From assembly GCA_030639215.1 (NCBI GenBank), contig DAOWDD010000003.1:1-12701 (forward strand): DNA of 12,701 bases, read 5' to 3'. This stretch comes from Dehalococcoidia bacterium (lineage in GTDB: Bacteria; Chloroflexota; Dehalococcoidia; Dehalococcoidales; UBA5760). Shown in pieces: positions 6,248-12,701 of this stretch. Below the pieces are notes generated by a model. It saw only the letters and a program-made list of their open reading frames with translations. It was not told where the DNA came from and ran no database searches. Within the stretch, counting starts at the first letter, position 1. Each line of letters starts with the position of its first letter. The position numbers were made by a program, and so were the translations under genes.

Positions 6248-8839
6248 CTACCCCTCCCGCGCCTTCTTTTGCAGCTCGTAGAGCTTGTGGATTGCCTCCA
6301 GTGGCGTCAGCGAGTTTATGTCAAGTCCTTCCAGTTCCTCCACCACCGGTGATTTTTGCCCGAAGAATGATATCTGCTGGGCCACCTCTTTCTTCCGCTT
6401 AGGGCTTTCCTGTGCTCCTGTCTTTCGATTGCTATCCCCTTCCATCTCCTCCAGCACTTCATTAGCCCGCTGCACCACCGATCTGGGTAAGCCCGCCAGT
6501 TGAGCGACATGGATACCATAGCTCTTATCAACTCCACCCGGTACAATCCGGTATAAGAAGACCACCCTCCCGCCCTCTTCGGTTACCAACACGTTAAAGT
6601 TTTTCACCCGGGGTAGAACACCGGCCAGTTCCACCAGTTCATGGTAATGAGTGGCAAAGAGGGTCTTGGCACCTAGCCGGGAATTGTTATGGATATACTC
6701 ACAAACCGCCCGGGCAATCGAAAGTCCATCATAGGTACTGGTGCCTCGCCCGATTTCATCAAGGATAATCAGCGAGCGCGGCGTGGCATTATTCAGGATA
6801 TTGGCTGTCTCCACCATTTCCACCATAAAGGTGGACTGACCAGCGGCGATATCTTCCCCGGCGCCGATGCGGGTAAATATACGGTCAACCAGGCCGATGG
6901 TAGCAGAATCGGCGGGAACAAAGCTTCCTATCTGCGCCAGAAGAACGCTTAAGGCGACCTGCCTTAAGTAGGTTGACTTACCTGACATATTGGGGCCGGT
7001 AAGGACGATAAGCTGGGTGTCATCATTGGAGAGATAGGTATCATTGGGCACAAAGCTACTTGCCGGCAGGCCTCTCTCTACTACCGGGTGACGCCCCCCG
7101 TTAATGACTATTTCACTGTCAGTGGTTAACCTAGGCCGGACATAGCCATAATGCACCGCTACCTCGGCCAGGCTGGAGAAAACATCAATGTTCGCCAGGG
7201 TGCCGGCAACCGTCAGGATGCGCTCGCTGACAGCAGCTACCTGGCAGCATACCCGATGAAAGATATCCGACTCAAGCTCACTAATCCTGTCACGGGCATT
7301 CAGAATCAGGGACTCATACTCCTTTAGTTCAGGAGTGAAAAAGCGCTCACCACCGACCAGTGTCTGCTTTCTAATGTAACTCTGGGGCACCTGGCCAAGG
7401 TTAGCCTTGGACACCTCAATATAGTAACCGAAAACCCTATTGAAGCCGACCTTGAGTGATTTAATCCCGGTCTTTTCGCGTTCTTGACGCTCCAGATTAG
7501 CCAGATACTGCTTGGCATTCTTAGCTACCAGACGGAGGCTATCCAGCTCCTCGGAAAACCCCCTTCGCACTACGCCGCCATCACTCAAAGACGAGGAGGG
7601 TGACTCTTCCATCGCCTCTGTAATTAAATCAACAACATCCTGACGGGGCTTGAGCTCGTCCCTAAGCCAGCCGATGGTACTACCTTCATTACCGGCGTCG
7701 ATTACTTCGATGAGTTTGGGAAGAACCTCCAGACTGCGCTTCAGGCTGATTAACTCGCGGGGGGTAGCTACGTTACTCCTCACCCGATTAATCAACCGTT
7801 CCAGGTCAGCCACCTTATCAAGCCAGGAAATCGTCTGGCTGCGAGCCAAGGTGTTATCGAAGAACCAGGTGATGGCATCCTGCCTCTTGACTAGTTCCGT
7901 TATGTCAAGTAAGGGCTGCCCTAGCCAGCGCTTCAGCAGCCGGCTCCCCATCGGTGTTCTAGTCAGGTCAATCACCGAGAGCAGGGAGCCATCGGCTCCC
8001 TGCAGACGACCTGAGTGGAACAGCTCCAGATTTTTCTGGGTTTGCGCATCAAGCGCCATAAACGAATCCGTAGAATAGGTGGCAAGCCGGGTTAGCTGTC
8101 CCAGGATCCCCTTCTGCGTTTCTCGAATATAGCTAATGATAGCGCCGGCAGCTCTTACCGCCAGGGGGAGGTGACTGCAGCCATAGCCATCAAGGGCGGC
8201 CACTCCAAAATGCTTAAGCAATGTCTGCTGGGCCCCATGCAGCTCAAACCAGTAATCCTCAAGGCGGCTTACCGGAGATGTTAATTCCAAATCAGATAAC
8301 TGAGAACTATCAGCTGTAATAACCTCCGATGCCTTGAGTCGCTCCAGTTCCGCATTAACCCGCCCAAGAGGTAGCTGGGTAAGTGCAAAATCACTGGTGG
8401 TGATATCAACATAGGCAATACCCGCCGCCTCATCACCCAGAACAAGGCTGACCAGATAGTTATTGGCTCTACTATTAAGCAGGCCGGGCTCAATAACCGT
8501 TCCCGGTGTTACCACCCGCACCACGTCACGTTCAATAATACCCTTACTCTCACCGGGCTTGGTCACCTGCTCACAGATAGCAACCTTATAGCCACGATTA
8601 ATAAGCCTGGCCAGATAGTTATCCAGGGCATGATAGGGAATACCGGCCATAGGCACCCGGTGCCCCTTACCCATCTCTCTTGAGGTCAGGACAATATCCA
8701 ACTCCCGGGAGGTAAGCTCGGCATCCTTATCGAAGGTCTCATAGAAATCCCCCAGGCGGAAGAGGACAATAGCCTGGGGGTAATCGCGCTTTATCCTGAG
8801 GTACTGCTGCCGAACAGGGGTTAGCCCTTCTTTTGCCAT
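6248..8839 (-). CDS. mutS: DNA mismatch repair protein MutS
   Basis: An 863-residue MutS that binds mismatches and small loops and signals repair through ATP-driven clamp movement. The mismatch-reading Phe-Tyr-Glu (FYETF) is near residue 32. The connector, lever and clamp regions follow, with a FNRVFGYYIEVSK segment near 467-478. The ATPase has Walker A GPNMSGKST (about 615-623), Walker B LIILDEIGRGTST (about 690-702) and the ATHYHEL segment (about 729-735). A C-terminal LTPLEAIHKLYELQ block matches the usual end of bacterial MutS1. I chose the ATG at 8839; a TTG lies immediately before it and a TAG stop two codons further up. The ribosome site is weak. The stop is TAG, with a TGA after 21 further sense codons. 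mutL is not in the window. Length and motifs are standard, so it is probably functional. Confidence 0.97.
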   Translation of the reverse strand: MAKEGLTPVRQQYLRIKRDYPQAIVLFRLGDFYETFDKDAELTSRELDIVLTSREMGKGHRVPMAGIPYHALDNYLARLINRGYKVAICEQVTKPGESKGIIERDVVRVVTPGTVIEPGLLNSRANNYLVSLVLGDEAAGIAYVDITTSDFALTQLPLGRVNAELERLKASEVITADSSQLSDLELTSPVSRLEDYWFELHGAQQTLLKHFGVAALDGYGCSHLPLAVRAAGAIISYIRETQKGILGQLTRLATYSTDSFMALDAQTQKNLELFHSGRLQGADGSLLSVIDLTRTPMGSRLLKRWLGQPLLDITELVKRQDAITWFFDNTLARSQTISWLDKVADLERLINRVRSNVATPRELISLKRSLEVLPKLIEVIDAGNEGSTIGWLRDELKPRQDVVDLITEAMEESPSSSLSDGGVVRRGFSEELDSLRLVAKNAKQYLANLERQEREKTGIKSLKVGFNRVFGYYIEVSKANLGQVPQSYIRKQTLVGGERFFTPELKEYESLILNARDRISELESDIFHRVCCQVAAVSERILTVAGTLANIDVFSSLAEVAVHYGYVRPRLTTDSEIVINGGRHPVVERGLPASSFVPNDTYLSNDDTQLIVLTGPNMSGKSTYLRQVALSVLLAQIGSFVPADSATIGLVDRIFTRIGAGEDIAAGQSTFMVEMVETANILNNATPRSLIILDEIGRGTSTYDGLSIARAVCEYIHNNSRLGAKTLFATHYHELVELAGVLPRVKNFNVLVTEEGGRVVFLYRIVPGGVDKSYGIHVAQLAGLPRSVVQRANEVLEEMEGDSNRKTGAQESPKRKKEVAQQISFFGQKSPVVEELEGLDINSLTPLEAIHKLYELQKKAREG

Positions 8840-8961
8840 CAAAGCCTATTCTACTAGAATTTGCGGCGAAAAAGAAGGGTGATTTTAGCCTACCTTACCC
8901 CCATTTCACCTGGTTTACCTTCCGGGTCAAGAAGATGAATTGGACCTGTGCCGCAGACCAA

Positions 8962-9417
8962 CTATTTCATGGTTTCCTTGGGCTTTCTGACCAGAATAGG
9001 CAACTCCGATTGCCTCAGTACAAAGTCTGCCACGCTACCAAAGACCAGGCGACCCAAGCCGCTATGTCCATGGGTACCCAGAGCGATAAGGTCGATATCA
9101 TTCTGGGTAGCATAGTTGACAATAGTCTTGCCGGGGTCCCCGGGCAGAGTGACACACTCCACGTGCAGTCGCTTCCGGCGCAGCCTCTTCGCCACACGCT
9201 GTAGGTATTCTCTAGCTACTTCCCCGTCTCTCTGAATCTTTTCCAGCGGGGTGGCGTGATAGTAACCGATCAACGGCTGGACAACAGCGCTCGGTGGAAC
9301 GGTAACCTCGAGAAGCACCACCTTACTACCAGAACACAGCGCTACCTCGGCAGCATAGGGTAGAATCTGCTCAGTAAGACTGGAACCATCCAGACAAACC
9401 AGAATTCTTTTGAACAT
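8962..9417 (-). CDS. Universal stress protein, UspA family (ATP-binding type)
   Basis: A 151-residue single-domain UspA protein, a small cytoplasmic nucleotide-binding stress protein. It starts with the typical MFKRILVCLDGSSLTEQ strand and Asp10. The ATP-binding signature is complete: Gly114-x2-Gly117-x9-Gly127-Ser128 (within GTHGHSGLGR and VFGSVADFV), and it ends in LPILVRKP, a standard final strand. The start is ATG with a strong AGGAGG a few bases upstream; the stop is TAG. It is 122 bases upstream of mutS on the same strand, so read-through transcription into mutS is possible; no convincing separate mutS promoter was found. Its exact stress role is unknown. Confidence 0.93.
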   Translation of the reverse strand: MFKRILVCLDGSSLTEQILPYAAEVALCSGSKVVLLEVTVPPSAVVQPLIGYYHATPLEKIQRDGEVAREYLQRVAKRLRRKRLHVECVTLPGDPGKTIVNYATQNDIDLIALGTHGHSGLGRLVFGSVADFVLRQSELPILVRKPKETMK

Positions 9418-9479
9418 TAATCCTCCTTTCCCGAAAACCGACCATACCTAGATACTTTTATCTCCTCGGTGGTTATGTT

Positions 9480-9508
9480 ATGGTATTGTAATGGCAAAGC
9501 CATGTCAA
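9480..9508 (-). promoter_or_regulatory. Putative uspA promoter with internal dyad
   Basis: On the minus strand a perfect TTGACA (9508-9503) and a TACCAT (9485-9480, four of six) are separated by 17 bases. The spacer holds a short dyad ATGGC-AAA-GCCAT (9491-9503) that could serve as an operator. The leader to the ATG would be about 55 bases. Confidence 0.35.
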
Positions 9509-9514
9509 GAACAG

Positions 9515-9543
9515 TTGCGTAATCGCCAGCAAAAGTATAAGAT
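9515..9543 (+). promoter_or_regulatory. Weak candidate promoter of remA-gmk
   Basis: TTGCGT (9515-9520) and TAAGAT (9538-9543) are separated by 17 bases. Matches to consensus are only partial. The predicted leader contains inverted 6-bp arms ATTAAG (9544-9549) and CTTAAT (9570-9575) just before the ribosome site. Confidence 0.25.
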
Positions 9544-9591
9544 ATTAAGCGTCACAGAGATATAAACAACTTAATCTTCGAGGTGTTGATA

Positions 9592-9885
9592 ATGATTATG
9601 GAGCCAGTTCACATTGGGTTTGGCAATATAATAGCCATGAACAGAGTTATTGCCATAGTCTCACCGAACTCAGCGCCTACCAAGCGCGCCGTCCAAGAAG
9701 GAAGAAACAAAGGGCTACTGATCGATATGACCAACGGCAGAAGAACGAAAGCTGTTATCATCACCGACAACGGGCATATTATTCTAGCAGCTCTGGCCCC
9801 AGAAACCATTGCTGGGCGGCTACAAGCCAGCCGAGAAGACCCTGCACTAAAGCTAGAGCCAAGCGATGAAAAATGCGAGCTGTGA
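9592..9885 (+). CDS. remA: RemA-like DUF370 regulatory protein
   Basis: A 97-residue protein of the RemA/DUF370 family. In Bacillus, RemA is a DNA-binding activator of extracellular-matrix genes and forms ring-like oligomers; here the target genes are unknown. The family core is fully visible: [23 protein letters not shown], a [28 protein letters not shown] stretch (given here across its central blocks) and APETIAGR. The ATG at 9592 is preferred because GAGGTG (9580-9585) lies six bases upstream; a GTG at 9583 overlaps that site, and an ATG at 9598 is also possible. The tail after about residue 78 is acidic and variable. The stop TGA lies inside the gmk gene, an overlap of 20 bases, which predicts coupled translation. 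Linkage to gmk is well known in Firmicutes and other phyla. Confidence 0.88.
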   Translation: MIMEPVHIGFGNIIAMNRVIAIVSPNSAPTKRAVQEGRNKGLLIDMTNGRRTKAVIITDNGHIILAALAPETIAGRLQASREDPALKLEPSDEKCEL

Positions 9886-10501
9886 GAACCAGCCTCCTTT
9901 TGACCCGTTACCAAGACCTTTACTGATAGTCCTATCCGGCCCATCGGGCGTAGGTAAAGATGCGCTCCTGACCAGGATAAAACAGTCCGGTTACCCCCTA
10001 AAATATGTCACCACGGTAACCACACGAGGTAAGCGGGCCAACGAGAGAGATAATGAGCACTACCACTTTGTCTCCCCAGGAGAGTTCCAGGAGATGATAA
10101 GAAATGAGGAATTACTGGAGTGGGCCAATGTTTACGGGAACTGGTATGGCGTACCCAAGCAACCGATTCAAAAAGCCCTGGAAAAAGGACAGGACGCAAT
10201 AGTAAAGGTTGACATCCAGGGAGCAGCTACTATCAAGAAACTCCTGCCGGAAGTAGTCTCTATCATCCTCATGCCGCCATCCATGGAAGAGCTTATCAGC
10301 CGGCTCAATCAACGCCGTACTGAAACACCCTTCGATCTAGCCCTGCGCATAAAAACTGCCGGGGGAGAAGTAAAGCAACTGGCCCTGTTTGACTATGTAG
10401 TAGTAAACAGGGAGGACGAAGTTGACCTGGCTGTATCAGAGGTCAAGGCAATCATTACTGCGGAAAAGTGCCGGGTAAGCCCGCGAAAGATTACCCTATA
10501 G
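9866..10501 (+). CDS. gmk: Guanylate kinase
   Basis: A 211-residue enzyme that converts GMP and ATP to GDP and ADP in purine nucleotide synthesis, in the cytosol. The P-loop is GPSGVGKD at 25-32; the residue after the lysine is Asp where Ser, Thr or Gly is usual. GMP-site motifs are present: TTRGKRANE (about 52-60), HYHFVS, then [13 protein letters not shown] (85-97) and VKVDIQGA (113-120). The lid segment RLNQRRTE and the closing FDYVVVN region are typical. The ATG at 9866 lies inside the end of remA and has only a poor ribosome site, so translation probably depends on remA. About 17 residues precede the first strand, a slightly long N-terminus. The stop is TAG, with a TAA six codons later. 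It is convergent with the phosphate transporter, leaving nine bases. Confidence 0.95.
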   Translation: MKNASCENQPPFDPLPRPLLIVLSGPSGVGKDALLTRIKQSGYPLKYVTTVTTRGKRANERDNEHYHFVSPGEFQEMIRNEELLEWANVYGNWYGVPKQPIQKALEKGQDAIVKVDIQGAATIKKLLPEVVSIILMPPSMEELISRLNQRRTETPFDLALRIKTAGGEVKQLALFDYVVVNREDEVDLAVSEVKAIITAEKCRVSPRKITL

Positions 10502-10510
10502 GCCAGCCAG

Positions 10511-11506
10511 TTAGAATAACGGCCGCAGTAGCCAGGCAACTAAATAACCCAGCCCGCCACAGACAGGAAAGGTGATTACCCAGGCAGCGACAATTCGGCG
10601 CGCTACACCCCAGCGCACCGCCGAAAGTCGCTTGGTAGCGCCAACCCCCATAATAGCCGAGCTGCTGCAGTGAGTGGTACTTACCGGGATACCTAACTGC
10701 GAAGCTCCCTCAATCACCCCCGCCGCGGCAACATTAGCCGTAAAGGCCTGAATCGGCTCCAAGGCCGTAACCTTCATCCCCACTGTTTTGATAACCCGCC
10801 AGCCGCCCATGAGCATACCTAGACTGATAGCGGCGGCTGATACCCCTATTACCCACCAGGGAATATTGTCCCACAGGCCGGTCTGGCCGGTATGAATTAC
10901 CAGCGCCATAGTGATGATGCCTATCGGCATTTGACCGTCATTCTTACCGTGGCTGTAAGCAAGAAAAGCGGTAGTAAGCCACTGCAAGCGGCTGAAGATA
11001 ACTCGCAGTTTAGCCGGAGCGCTACGGCGGAACGCCCACAAGAGAGCAACCATCAGGCCAAAACCACCAGCGAAGCCCAGGGCCGGGGCAGCCGCCACTG
11101 AGACCAGAACCCGCCGCATAACACTCCACACCACCGCCCCGCTACCAGCTACCGCTACTCCGGCGGCAGCCAGCCCGGCAATAAACCCATGGGTGAGGCT
11201 TATCGGTACACCATAGTAGGTAGCGATAGCACCCCAGACAACAATGGCAATCAGAGCAGCAATCACCGGGAGATAAGAAGTCATCGCCTCCGGGGCCAGA
11301 ATTCCCTTGCCGATGGTCCTGGCAACTGCCGTGCCGCTAGCGGCACCAGCTAGATTAAAGCAGGAAGCTAGTATGATAGCATTTCGGGGAGAAAGAGCCC
11401 GAGAACCAACCGAAGCAGCCACGACATTGGCAGCGTCATTGAAACCGTTAACTATAGCAAAACCGAGTGCCAGAGAAATAATCAGGACAAGAAACGGGTC
11501 AGGCAT
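10511..11506 (-). CDS. pit: PiT-family inorganic phosphate transporter
   Basis: A 331-residue, strongly hydrophobic membrane protein of the PiT family, which imports phosphate (often as a metal-phosphate complex) with a cation gradient. The two inverted family repeats are visible: VNGFNDAANVVAASVG near residue 19 and the second signature AYSHGKNDGQ near 203, plus the paired PISLTHGFIAG and PVSTTHCSSSAIMG segments. About ten membrane segments can be drawn. The length fits the shorter bacterial PiT type with a reduced central loop. The ATG at 11504-11506 overlaps the end of the DUF47 gene by eight bases, so translation is coupled. The stop is TAA. Cotranscription with a PhoU-like DUF47 protein is a common arrangement and supports the phosphate role. 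Confidence 0.93.
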   Translation of the reverse strand: MPDPFLVLIISLALGFAIVNGFNDAANVVAASVGSRALSPRNAIILASCFNLAGAASGTAVARTIGKGILAPEAMTSYLPVIAALIAIVVWGAIATYYGVPISLTHGFIAGLAAAGVAVAGSGAVVWSVMRRVLVSVAAAPALGFAGGFGLMVALLWAFRRSAPAKLRVIFSRLQWLTTAFLAYSHGKNDGQMPIGIITMALVIHTGQTGLWDNIPWWVIGVSAAAISLGMLMGGWRVIKTVGMKVTALEPIQAFTANVAAAGVIEGASQLGIPVSTTHCSSSAIMGVGATKRLSAVRWGVARRIVAAWVITFPVCGGLGYLVAWLLRPLF

Positions 11507-12128
11507 ACTTGAGGGCTACCCCTTCAAGAACGTTAGCCACATCCTCACACCGGTCGGTTGCCGCCTCCATATGCTCGTATATCTCGCGCCATTTAATGAC
11601 CTGAGCGATGTCTATGTCGTCATCAAAGAGCTCAGCCATCGCGGCACGGAATACCCGGTCGGCAATATTCTCCAAGCGGTTAATCTCCACACACCGTTCA
11701 AGTACCTGCTTCAACTCGGCACGACGCCTCAGTTGAGGCATCACCTTCTCTACCTCAATCGACGCCTGGACGATAATATCAGCCAGTTCCTTAGCCCTCA
11801 GCGTAGGGCACTCTATCTTGTAAATAAGGATGGCATCGGCCGCCGAATGAATCAAGTCAGTCACATCATCCAGGGTATGGGCCAGCAGCGCTATATCCTC
11901 CCTGTCAAACGGGGTGACGAAGGTGCGGTGTAGCTGAGCCATAATCTGATGGGTAATAGTATCACCCTGGTGCTCGAGCTCGGTTATTTCAGCCACGCTT
12001 TTCACAACATCACCGCAGGTATCAAGCATTCCCTGCAGTCCCTCAGCCGCCTTGACCATATTCCGGGTACTCTGCTCAAAAAGCCCAAAAAACTTTTCCT
12101 CTTTAGGGATAAAAGGAAACCTGACCAT
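11499..12128 (-). CDS. DUF47 (PhoU-like) phosphate transport accessory protein
   Basis: A 209-residue helical protein of the DUF47/PhoU-like family, thought to regulate or assist the PiT transporter. It shows the typical opening FIPKEEKFFGLFEQ, the acidic ELEHQGDTITHQI helix, NRLENIADRVFRAAMAELF and the final EHMEAATDRCEDVANVLEG, which carry the metal-binding-like E/D patterns of PhoU relatives. I chose the ATG at 12126-12128 because GGAGGAG lies eight bases upstream. The open frame continues to 12257, but those 43 extra codons read as an unrelated sequence that includes the promoter region. The stop TGA overlaps the start of pit by eight bases, so this gene is first in a two-gene operon. Cytoplasmic, with no membrane segment. 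Confidence 0.92.
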   Translation of the reverse strand: MVRFPFIPKEEKFFGLFEQSTRNMVKAAEGLQGMLDTCGDVVKSVAEITELEHQGDTITHQIMAQLHRTFVTPFDREDIALLAHTLDDVTDLIHSAADAILIYKIECPTLRAKELADIIVQASIEVEKVMPQLRRRAELKQVLERCVEINRLENIADRVFRAAMAELFDDDIDIAQVIKWREIYEHMEAATDRCEDVANVLEGVALKYA

Positions 12129-12228
12129 TACTATTTCTCCTCCGTGACTAAAGAACGCACAAATACCTTCATTTGAATCATAACTAAGATTATGAGGCCA
12201 AAAACCCCGGCATAAAATCTGTACTTTG

Positions 12229-12257
12229 AGTTTAGATGAGGATAATATACTTGTCAA
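12229..12257 (-). promoter_or_regulatory. Sigma-70-like promoter of the DUF47-pit operon
   Basis: On the minus strand a perfect TTGACA (12257-12252) is followed after 17 bases by TAAACT (12234-12229, four of six). Predicted start near 12222 gives a leader of about 94 bases. Its -35 box lies 12 bases from that of the divergent promoter. Confidence 0.5.
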
Positions 12258-12269
12258 GCAAAGGTCTTA

Positions 12270-12298
12270 TTGACAGAAATCAGATAGACGAGTAAAAT
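12270..12298 (+). promoter_or_regulatory. Sigma-70-like promoter toward the small ORF and trkA
   Basis: A perfect TTGACA (12270-12275) is followed after exactly 17 bases by TAAAAT (12293-12298, five of six). A weaker second candidate lies closer to the gene: TTGACC (12356-12361) and CATTAT (12379-12384), again 17 bases apart. The gap between the divergent genes is 320 bases long (12129-12448) and apart from these elements and the palindrome below I see nothing in it. Confidence 0.55.
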
Positions 12299-12395
12299 TC
12301 TCCGAGCACCGTGGAAAAATAATCAGAGCAAGCTGGTGGAGAAAGAAGGATGCACTTGACCATTTCCTGAATCGGTGCCATTATTATGGCTGTGA

Positions 12396-12409
12396 TTTAG
12401 AAATCTAAA
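12396..12409. promoter_or_regulatory. Palindrome TTTAGA-AA-TCTAAA, candidate operator
   Basis: Six-base inverted arms separated by two bases, just downstream of the second candidate -10 box and about 40 bases before the small ORF. Position suits a repressor site. No known regulator can be named from the sequence. Confidence 0.3.
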
Positions 12410-12448
12410 CCAGATAGAGGATAACGGGTACGAAAGAGGTGCTACGGA

Positions 12449-12592
12449 GTGACAAAGAAAGAACTTGTTGAGGAATTACCCACTATTCGGCCGGGTGACC
12501 GGGTACTGCGCAGGCAGAGGAGGCCTCAAGGAAAGTGGCGTACCATCTCTCAAAGAATTTCAAGATTATTCAGATTTACCACTAATAAATAA
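12449..12592 (+). CDS. Small basic protein of unknown function, 47 residues
   Basis: An open frame from a GTG start to a TAA stop, encoding 47 residues rich in Arg and Lys (opening MTKKELVEELPTIRPGDR and followed by LRRQRRPQGKW). A purine-rich AAGAGGTG lies eight bases upstream of the GTG as a fair ribosome site. It sits 16 bases before the trkA-like start on the same strand, downstream of two candidate promoters. I do not recognise a family. An acidic-amphipathic start followed by a strongly basic stretch could suggest nucleic-acid or membrane-surface binding, but that is only a guess. The chance of a random frame this short is not negligible. Confidence 0.45.
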   Translation: MTKKELVEELPTIRPGDRVLRRQRRPQGKWRTISQRISRLFRFTTNK

Positions 12593-12608
12593 GTTTAGAA
12601 TAGAATAG

Positions 12609-12701
12609 ATGTATATTATTATAGCCGGTGCCGGAGTAGTAGGTTTCCACATAGCCTCCCTGCTTGTCCAGGAAAACCATCAAGTAGCGATAGTAGATCG
12701 G
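12609..12701 (+). CDS. TrkA-N domain protein, 5' fragment (potassium uptake regulator)
   Basis: The first 31 codons of a gene cut by the window edge. The sequence is a Rossmann start: MYIIIAGAGVVGFHIA with Gly7-x-Gly9-x2-Gly12, and Asp30 at the end of the second strand (AIVD), the NAD(H)-binding pattern of TrkA/KTN subunits that gate potassium uptake systems. No clear ribosome site precedes the ATG, but a TAG codon lies immediately upstream in frame, so no in-frame start can lie beyond it. Translation might be coupled to the small ORF 16 bases upstream. Other RCK/KTN-domain proteins with the same start are possible. Confidence 0.75.
   Translation, partial: MYIIIAGAGVVGFHIASLLVQENHQVAIVDR

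Noticed and set aside
8840..8842. TTG start of MutS one codon before the ATG
   Set aside because: The ATG is immediately adjacent and preferred; the difference is a single residue.
10506..10523. Hairpin GCC(a)GTTA-gaa-TAACGGC between gmk and pit as a two-way terminator
   Set aside because: The stem has a bulge, is weak, and there is no U-run on either side.
12129..12257. N-terminal extension of the DUF47 protein by 43 residues
   Set aside because: The extension has no family similarity, overlaps the promoter, and the inner ATG has an excellent ribosome site.

Overview
This is a bacterial chromosomal window of moderate GC with tightly packed genes. The remA-gmk pair, the three-PAS NarL-type two-component system and the general gene style would fit an anaerobic Chloroflexota (Dehalococcoidia-like) genome, but no single marker here proves the phylum. 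I saw no tRNA, rRNA, CRISPR array, insertion sequence or phage gene.

Left part (43-3229, all minus strand). A three-gene cluster is read in the order SDR dehydrogenase, dimethylamine-type corrinoid methyltransferase (mtbB family), SDR dehydrogenase. The methyltransferase is the main discovery. Its frame is broken once, by an amber codon (TAG) at 1334-1336, exactly where methanogen MtbB proteins carry pyrrolysine. Both sides of the amber are strongly MtbB-like and in the same frame, so the real gene is 977-2404 (475 residues), not two genes. No pyl genes and no corrinoid partner protein are in the window. TAG also ends four ordinary genes here, so it is not a globally reassigned codon in this genome.

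Middle part. Divergent from that cluster, across a 281-bp control region with good promoters on both strands and a perfect 7-bp-arm dyad, lies a NarL-family response regulator followed by its cytoplasmic three-PAS histidine kinase (3511-6203). Convergent to these is mutS (mismatch repair), preceded on the same strand by a UspA-type stress protein. Divergent from uspA is the remA-like DUF370 gene overlapping guanylate kinase (gmk).

Right part. A DUF47 (PhoU-like) protein and a PiT-type phosphate transporter form a minus-strand operon with overlapping genes. It is divergent from a small basic 47-residue ORF and the start of a TrkA-N (NAD-binding potassium-channel regulator) gene that runs off the window. 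The gap between them carries divergent sigma-70-like promoters and a short palindrome.

The genes are mostly housekeeping. The unusual biology is the probable pyrrolysine-containing methyltransferase embedded between two dehydrogenases, possibly under control of the adjacent sensor/regulator pair.
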